From the NCBI RefSeq assembly GCF_031344055.1, contig NZ_JADBEN010000003.1: DNA of 64,000 nucleotides; one strand, written 5' to 3'. The number at the start of each line of letters is the position of its first letter. Position 1 is the first letter of the stretch. Below the pieces are notes generated by a model. That model saw nothing but the letters and a program-made list of their open reading frames with translations. It was not told the origin of the DNA and did no database searches. This DNA is from Methylobacillus flagellatus_A (GTDB lineage: Bacteria > Pseudomonadota > Gammaproteobacteria > Burkholderiales > Methylophilaceae). A program made the position numbers and the translations under genes. Below are positions 59,865 through 64,000 of this stretch, one piece after another.

Positions 59865-60971
59865 TTAAGCAGCATAAACTGCGCCAAGTATTCGCGGGCC
59901 GCGTGCGCCGGTCACGGCAGGCAGGTTGCCAGGCAGCCCATGTAATGTCTGTTGCGCAAGCCAGGCAAAAGCAGCTGCCTCTACGGCATTGGCCGCTAGG
60001 CCAAGCGTATCGCTCAGCTCAATGACCACAGGTGGCAGCAGTTGCCGCAATCGCTGCATCAAAGCGCTATTATAAGCGCCGCCGCCGCATACATACAGCT
60101 CATCGACACTACCACAATACTGTGTTACTGCCATGGCAATTGACATGGCGGTCAGCTCCAAAAGCGTGCGTTGCACATCTTGCGGTGAGTATTTGTCCTT
60201 TATCTGGTGCAATAGTTGCTCGAGCCAGGCCAGGTTGAACGTGTCGCGCCCCGTACTCTTGGGCGGCTGCATGGCGAAAAAAGGATCGGCCAGCATGGAT
60301 TTCAGCAAGCCTGGAATGATGGAGCCGCTGGCTGCCCAGGCCCCATCCGTATCGTAATCCTTGCCCTGATGCTTGTTGATCCAGGCATCCATGAGCATAT
60401 TGCCAAGCCCGGTATCAAAACCGGTGATGGCATTTCCTGACGCAGGCAGGTTGGTGAGATTGGCAATGCCGCCGATATTGAGCACCACCCGGTGTTTTCC
60501 GGGAGAGGAAAACATCGCGGCATGGAAGGCAGGTACCAGCGGAGCGCCATGTCCGCCTGCCGCAATGTCGCGGCTGCGGAAATCGGCGACGACGTTGATC
60601 CCGGTCAGCTCGGCCAGCAATGCCGGGTTGCCTATCTGCAAGGTAAAGCCCAATTCAGGGCGGTGACGTATGGTTTGCCCGTGGCAGCCGATCGCGCGTA
60701 CTGCGCTCGGCTCAATAGAAGCCTGCTGCAAGAGCGCTGCTATATTCTTGGCGTATAACTCGGAAAGCTGGTTGCCGACCAGCGCTGTTGATTCGAGCTC
60801 ATTGTGGCCCGGATCATGCAATGCCAACAATTGTCGTTTCAGCGCTGCGGGATAAGGTGTGAATTGCTGTTGTATGACCTGGCAATGCTGCTGCTCCAGC
60901 CTAACGATCACACTGTCGGCACCATCCAGGCTGGTGCCCGACATCAAGCCAATGAAAAGCTCGGACTGCAC
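59865..60971 (-). CDS. anmK: Anhydro-N-acetylmuramic acid kinase
   Basis: 368 aa; phosphorylates and opens 1,6-anhydro-MurNAc during peptidoglycan recycling. N-terminal LFIGLMSGTSLDGADSVIVR, GCHGQTIRHRPE, NIGGIANLTNLP, GFDTGLGNMLMDAWI and the C-terminal LYVCGGGAYNSALMQRL are family marks. The GTG start overlaps the stop of the M23 peptidase gene by one base (TAGTG). Confidence 0.96.
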   Translation of the reverse strand: MQSELFIGLMSGTSLDGADSVIVRLEQQHCQVIQQQFTPYPAALKRQLLALHDPGHNELESTALVGNQLSELYAKNIAALLQQASIEPSAVRAIGCHGQTIRHRPELGFTLQIGNPALLAELTGINVVADFRSRDIAAGGHGAPLVPAFHAAMFSSPGKHRVVLNIGGIANLTNLPASGNAITGFDTGLGNMLMDAWINKHQGKDYDTDGAWAASGSIIPGLLKSMLADPFFAMQPPKSTGRDTFNLAWLEQLLHQIKDKYSPQDVQRTLLELTAMSIAMAVTQYCGSVDELYVCGGGAYNSALMQRLRQLLPPVVIELSDTLGLAANAVEAAAFAWLAQQTLHGLPGNLPAVTGARGPRILGAVYAA

Positions 60972-62317
60972 TAGTCAAGCGAAGCGACGGTGCTTGCACT
61001 CAGCAGTTGCAATTGGGCGCTCAGGTTGGCACTGTGCGCGAGAAAATCTGTACGGTATTGAGGAGAGAGTGGCTGCGCCGCAGGCAGGGCTACCTTGAGC
61101 GGGTCCCTATGCACGCCGTTGAGCAGGAATTCGTAATGCAGGTGAGGGCCGGTCGCCATGCCGGTCATGCCCACATGGCCGATGATGTCGCCCTGGGATA
61201 CCTTCATGCCGTTACGCAAGCCTGGCGCGAAGCGGGAAAGGTGGCCGTATACCGTGGTCACGCCGCCGCTGTGCTGCAAGTAGATGACGTTGCCGTAACC
61301 GCCCTTGACGCCGACAAACTGCACCACGCCGTCAGCAGGTGCCTTGATGCGGGTGCCGATCGGCGCGGCAAGGTCCACACCCTTGTGAGCGCGCATTTTC
61401 TGCAGGATAGGATGGAAACGGCCCAAGGTGAAACCGGAACTGATGCGGGTGAATTCCAGCGGGGAGCGCAGGAATGATTTATGCAAGCTCTTACCTTCAG
61501 GGGTGTAGTAGGCGACCTTGCCCTCAGGATTGCGGTACATGACCGCCTTGTATGTCTTGCCCTGGTTGGTGAATTCAGCTGCCAGCACCTGGCCGGTGTT
61601 GACCAAGTTGCCGTTGTTGTACTTGGCCTCGTAGATCACGACGAAACGGTCGCCTTTGCGCAGGTCGCTGTGGAAATCGATGTCAGAGGAGAAAATTTCC
61701 GCCATCTGGATGGCGACGGAATCCGGGATATCGGCCGCATCGGTTGCGGCGAAAAGCGAGCTTCTGATTTCGGCTGTTTTCAATACGTTGTGGACTTCTA
61801 GTACAGGCTCGCCGGTTTTGGCCTGGTAGCCCGAGTCGGTGCGTTCTACGGTCAGGGTGGAAGTGGGGCTGAGCTGGTATTGCAGCTTGAGTAATTCACC
61901 ATTGGCATTGACTTGCGCCTGGATGGCGCGCCCAGGCCGGAGCTGGGATGCCAGTGCGCTGGCGTCGGGACTTCTGCGCAAGAATTCCAGCGCTTCGCTG
62001 TTTTGCACATTCAACCTGGACATCAGGCTGGCAAGCGTGTCATCGCGGCGCACCTGGTCGGCTTGCCAGTAGTTTTCGCTTTCGAGGTTCTCTGAAACAA
62101 ACGGCGTGGAAATCTCAGGCAATGCGATATCCTCCACGATAGTGGAGATCGCAACGTCTTGCGTAGAGGTTTGTGGCGCGATACCGAAAGCGGTAATGAT
62201 GCCGAACAGCGGCAGGCTTGAAATGGCGAGCAACCAACGCAGGCGTAGCTTACGTTCTTTTAATGCTGGGTTTTGCGTTAAAATAACTTCCTTTTGGCTC
62301 TGCTCAGTTTGCTGCAC
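60971..62317 (-). CDS. M23-family murein endopeptidase (membrane-anchored)
   Basis: 448 aa. A single N-terminal anchor (WLLAISSLPLFGIITAFGIA, about 30-50) is followed by LysM-like/OapA-like regions (LRPGRAIQAQVNANGELLKL) and a C-terminal LytM/peptidase M23 domain (about 300-400). The zinc ligands are visible in HKGVDLAAPIGTRIKAPADG and GPHLHYEFLL. It should cut peptide cross-links in the periplasm (MepM/YebA type). It is translationally coupled to anmK, linking wall cleavage with recycling. The start is GTG with GAGG upstream. Confidence 0.94.
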   Translation of the reverse strand: MQQTEQSQKEVILTQNPALKERKLRLRWLLAISSLPLFGIITAFGIAPQTSTQDVAISTIVEDIALPEISTPFVSENLESENYWQADQVRRDDTLASLMSRLNVQNSEALEFLRRSPDASALASQLRPGRAIQAQVNANGELLKLQYQLSPTSTLTVERTDSGYQAKTGEPVLEVHNVLKTAEIRSSLFAATDAADIPDSVAIQMAEIFSSDIDFHSDLRKGDRFVVIYEAKYNNGNLVNTGQVLAAEFTNQGKTYKAVMYRNPEGKVAYYTPEGKSLHKSFLRSPLEFTRISSGFTLGRFHPILQKMRAHKGVDLAAPIGTRIKAPADGVVQFVGVKGGYGNVIYLQHSGGVTTVYGHLSRFAPGLRNGMKVSQGDIIGHVGMTGMATGPHLHYEFLLNGVHRDPLKVALPAAQPLSPQYRTDFLAHSANLSAQLQLLSASTVASLD

Positions 62318-62425
62318 TGGTCGCTACCTCATTACTGTGACAAATCAACGATGAGGCATGCTAACAGAAAAATTCTGCATGGTGAAGGCAAAAAAGCATT
62401 CTAAATCACGGTTATTTCTAAAGAT

Positions 62426-63625
62426 ATGGCAAATTTAAATGACAGTTTGGCGTTGATCAAGCGCGGTATTGATGACCTGATCGGCGAGCAGGAATTAATC
62501 GACAAGCTTAAAACCGGGCAGCCGTTAAAGGTAAAGGCGGGTTTTGACCCGACTGCGCCCGATTTGCACTTGGGGCATGCGGTATTGATCAACAAGCTGC
62601 GCCAATTCCAGGATCTGGGCCACAAAGTGCTGTTCCTGATCGGCGATTTCACCGGCATGATCGGCGACCCAACCGGCAAGAGCGCAACCCGCCCGCCGTT
62701 GAGCGCCGAGCAGGTGCAGATCAATGCGCAAACTTATCAGGAACAAGTATTCAAGATACTCAAGCCTGAGCAAACGGAAGTGGTCTTCAATTCAAGCTGG
62801 ATCAATGAGCTTGGCGCCGCAGGCATGCTCAAGCTCGCGGCAACGCATACCGTGGCGCGCATGCTGGAGCGGGATGACTTCGAAAAGCGCTACAAGAGCA
62901 ACCAGCCGATTGCCATTCACGAGTTCCTTTATCCCTTGTTGCAAGGTTACGACTCCGTAGCCTTGAACGCGGATATCGAACTTGGCGGCACCGACCAGCG
63001 CTTCAACTTATTAATGGGGCGCGAACTGCAAAAGCATTTTGGCCAGGCGCCGCAGTCCGTATTGACAGTCCCGTTGCTGGAAGGCCTGGACGGCGTCAAC
63101 AAGATGTCCAAGTCCCTGGGCAACTATATAGGTATCGCCGAACCCGCCAATACTATATTTAGTAAATTGATGTCGGTTTCGGATGAGCTGATGTGGCGGT
63201 ATATCACTTTATTGTCATTTGAATCGATAGCGACCATCGAGCAATGGCGCGCTTCCGTGGCGGCTGGCGAGAACCCGCGCAATATCAAGGTGCGTTTCGC
63301 GCAGGAAATCGTCGCGCGATTCCATAGCAAGCAGGCCGCAGTCGATGCGCTGGCGGATTTCGAGTTGCGCTCGAAAGGCGGCATTCCCGAAGATGTGCCG
63401 GAAGTGAACGTGGTGATCCAGGAACCATCGATCGCGATAGGCCCTTTGTTGAAGCAGGCCGGGCTGGTTGCCAGCACGTCCGAAGCTTTCCGCATGATAG
63501 AGCAGGGTGGCGTGAAGCTGGACAGTGAGAAGGTGACGGACCGCGGATTGCAAATCGGCCTGGGGGCAGTAGTAGTGGCGCAAGTGGGCAAGCGCAAGTT
63601 TGCCCGGATTACGATCAGCAAGTAA
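62426..63625 (+). CDS. tyrS: Tyrosyl-tRNA synthetase
   Basis: 399 aa class I aminoacyl-tRNA synthetase. The HIGH-type motif is LHLGHAVLINKLRQ, the second signature is NKMSKSLGNYIG. A C-terminal S4-like RNA-binding domain (SEAFRMIEQGGVKLDSEKVT) is present. The sequence type is the ~400-aa TyrS branch of proteobacteria. It is the last protein gene before the rrn-like promoter array. Confidence 0.96.
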   Translation: MANLNDSLALIKRGIDDLIGEQELIDKLKTGQPLKVKAGFDPTAPDLHLGHAVLINKLRQFQDLGHKVLFLIGDFTGMIGDPTGKSATRPPLSAEQVQINAQTYQEQVFKILKPEQTEVVFNSSWINELGAAGMLKLAATHTVARMLERDDFEKRYKSNQPIAIHEFLYPLLQGYDSVALNADIELGGTDQRFNLLMGRELQKHFGQAPQSVLTVPLLEGLDGVNKMSKSLGNYIGIAEPANTIFSKLMSVSDELMWRYITLLSFESIATIEQWRASVAAGENPRNIKVRFAQEIVARFHSKQAAVDALADFELRSKGGIPEDVPEVNVVIQEPSIAIGPLLKQAGLVASTSEAFRMIEQGGVKLDSEKVTDRGLQIGLGAVVVAQVGKRKFARITISK

Positions 63626-63678
63626 TGCTGGCCGGATAGTCTTAAATGTAATTATTTTGTAACAGTAGCAAAAAGGGC

Positions 63679-63706
63679 TTGACCAAAATCCTGGGCTACG
63701 TAAAAT
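63679..63706 (+). promoter_or_regulatory. rrn-type promoter P1
   Basis: TTGACC at 63679-63684, a 16-nt spacer, TAAAAT at 63701-63706, then GCGCACCTCGCTT. This is the most upstream of four tandem promoters with the same -35, spacer length and GCGC discriminator. Confidence 0.75.
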
Positions 63707-63764
63707 GCGCACCTCGCTTGAACGGCGGGGCTCGCAGGAGAGTTTGAAGGAATGAAAATTCTCC

Positions 63765-63792
63765 TTGACCGATTAAAAAAGGTCTGTAGAAT
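63765..63792 (+). promoter_or_regulatory. rrn-type promoter P2
   Basis: TTGACC at 63765-63770, 16-nt spacer, TAGAAT at 63787-63792, then GCGCGGCTCGCTT. It lies 86 nt downstream of P1. Confidence 0.78.
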
Positions 63793-63854
63793 GCGCGGCT
63801 CGCTTGAGAAAGCGAAGCGCAGTTAAGCAGTTTGAAATTAGTTTCAAAAATAGC

Positions 63855-63882
63855 TTGACCGGTTCGAAAGAAACTGTAAAAT
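63855..63882 (+). promoter_or_regulatory. rrn-type promoter P3
   Basis: TTGACC at 63855-63860, 16-nt spacer, TAAAAT at 63877-63882, then GCGCGGCTCGCT. It lies 90 nt downstream of P2. The preceding TAGC and an AAA-rich stretch are shared with P4. Confidence 0.78.
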
Positions 63883-63957
63883 GCGCGGCTCGCTGAATGA
63901 GGCGGTGCAGAGAAGGTGGTAGCGAAATTGATTGAGTAAATAAATTTCGAAACTAGC

Positions 63958-63985
63958 TTGACCTGGTTTAAAAGGTCTGTATAAT
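63958..63985 (+). promoter_or_regulatory. rrn-type promoter P4
   Basis: TTGACC at 63958-63963, 16-nt spacer, a perfect TATAAT at 63980-63985, then GCGCCCTCTCGCT. It has the strongest -10 of the four and is closest to the expected transcript, which lies beyond the window edge. Confidence 0.82.
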
Positions 63986-64000
63986 GCGCCCTCTCGCTGA

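Overview
This window comes from the chromosome of a betaproteobacterium, most probably a methylotroph of the Methylophilaceae (Methylobacillus/Methylovorus type). That assignment is inference. It rests on moderately high GC, the betaproteobacterial gene order of the housekeeping blocks, and a complete PqqA peptide gene, the precursor of the methanol-dehydrogenase cofactor PQQ. Almost the whole window is ordinary, well-packed core chromosome. I see no prophage, insertion sequence, integrase or CRISPR array.

Layout. Positions 1-14400 are a mosaic of small operons: the end of an EAL phosphodiesterase, a SulP anion transporter, a periplasmic GH2 glycosidase, an SRPBCC protein, a DUF2798/LysR divergent pair, DNA polymerase IV, tRNA-Glu(TTC), an alpha/beta hydrolase, a BON-domain protein, malate:quinone oxidoreductase, DUF4186-MsrB, a GNAT and HU. 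Four genes of only 24-48 codons, each with a convincing ribosome binding site, lie in the gaps. Positions 14500-18560 hold a FecI-FecR-TonB receptor iron-signalling triad with a Fur-type palindrome at its start. Positions 18800-22500 carry MscS, HPP-CBS, OxyR and the orphan pqqA.

Positions 22670-29760 (minus strand) form a long co-directional run: cutA-dsbD-tlpA-aroQ-accB-accC-prmA-DUF3426. It links disulfide isomerisation, shikimate and fatty-acid synthesis. fxsA diverges from cutA with overlapping start codons. Positions 31368-35373 are hemC-hemD-hemX-hemY (tetrapyrrole synthesis). Next come an AlgZ/AlgR-type two-component system, argH, a 112-bp inverted-repeat element and a GGDEF protein.

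Positions 40600-54770 are a conserved information and stress block. The minus strand carries kinase-PP2C phosphatase-rph-rdgB-small ORF-hemW. The plus strand carries yicC-DUF475-gmk-rpoZ-spoT-ridA-recG-ubiC-ubiA. Positions 54880-63630 hold rplM-rpsI, argC-DUF6776-bactofilin-erpA, citrate synthase, M23 peptidase-anmK and tyrS. The last 320 bases contain four tandem near-identical promoters with GC-rich discriminators, which look like the promoter region of an rRNA operon lying just beyond the right edge.

The most notable observations are a pair of paralogous tiny basic peptides (32 and 25 aa), the orphan pqqA, a likely ATT start codon for hemW, a potential structured RNA between the BON gene and mqo, the 112-bp palindromic element, and the four-promoter rrn array.
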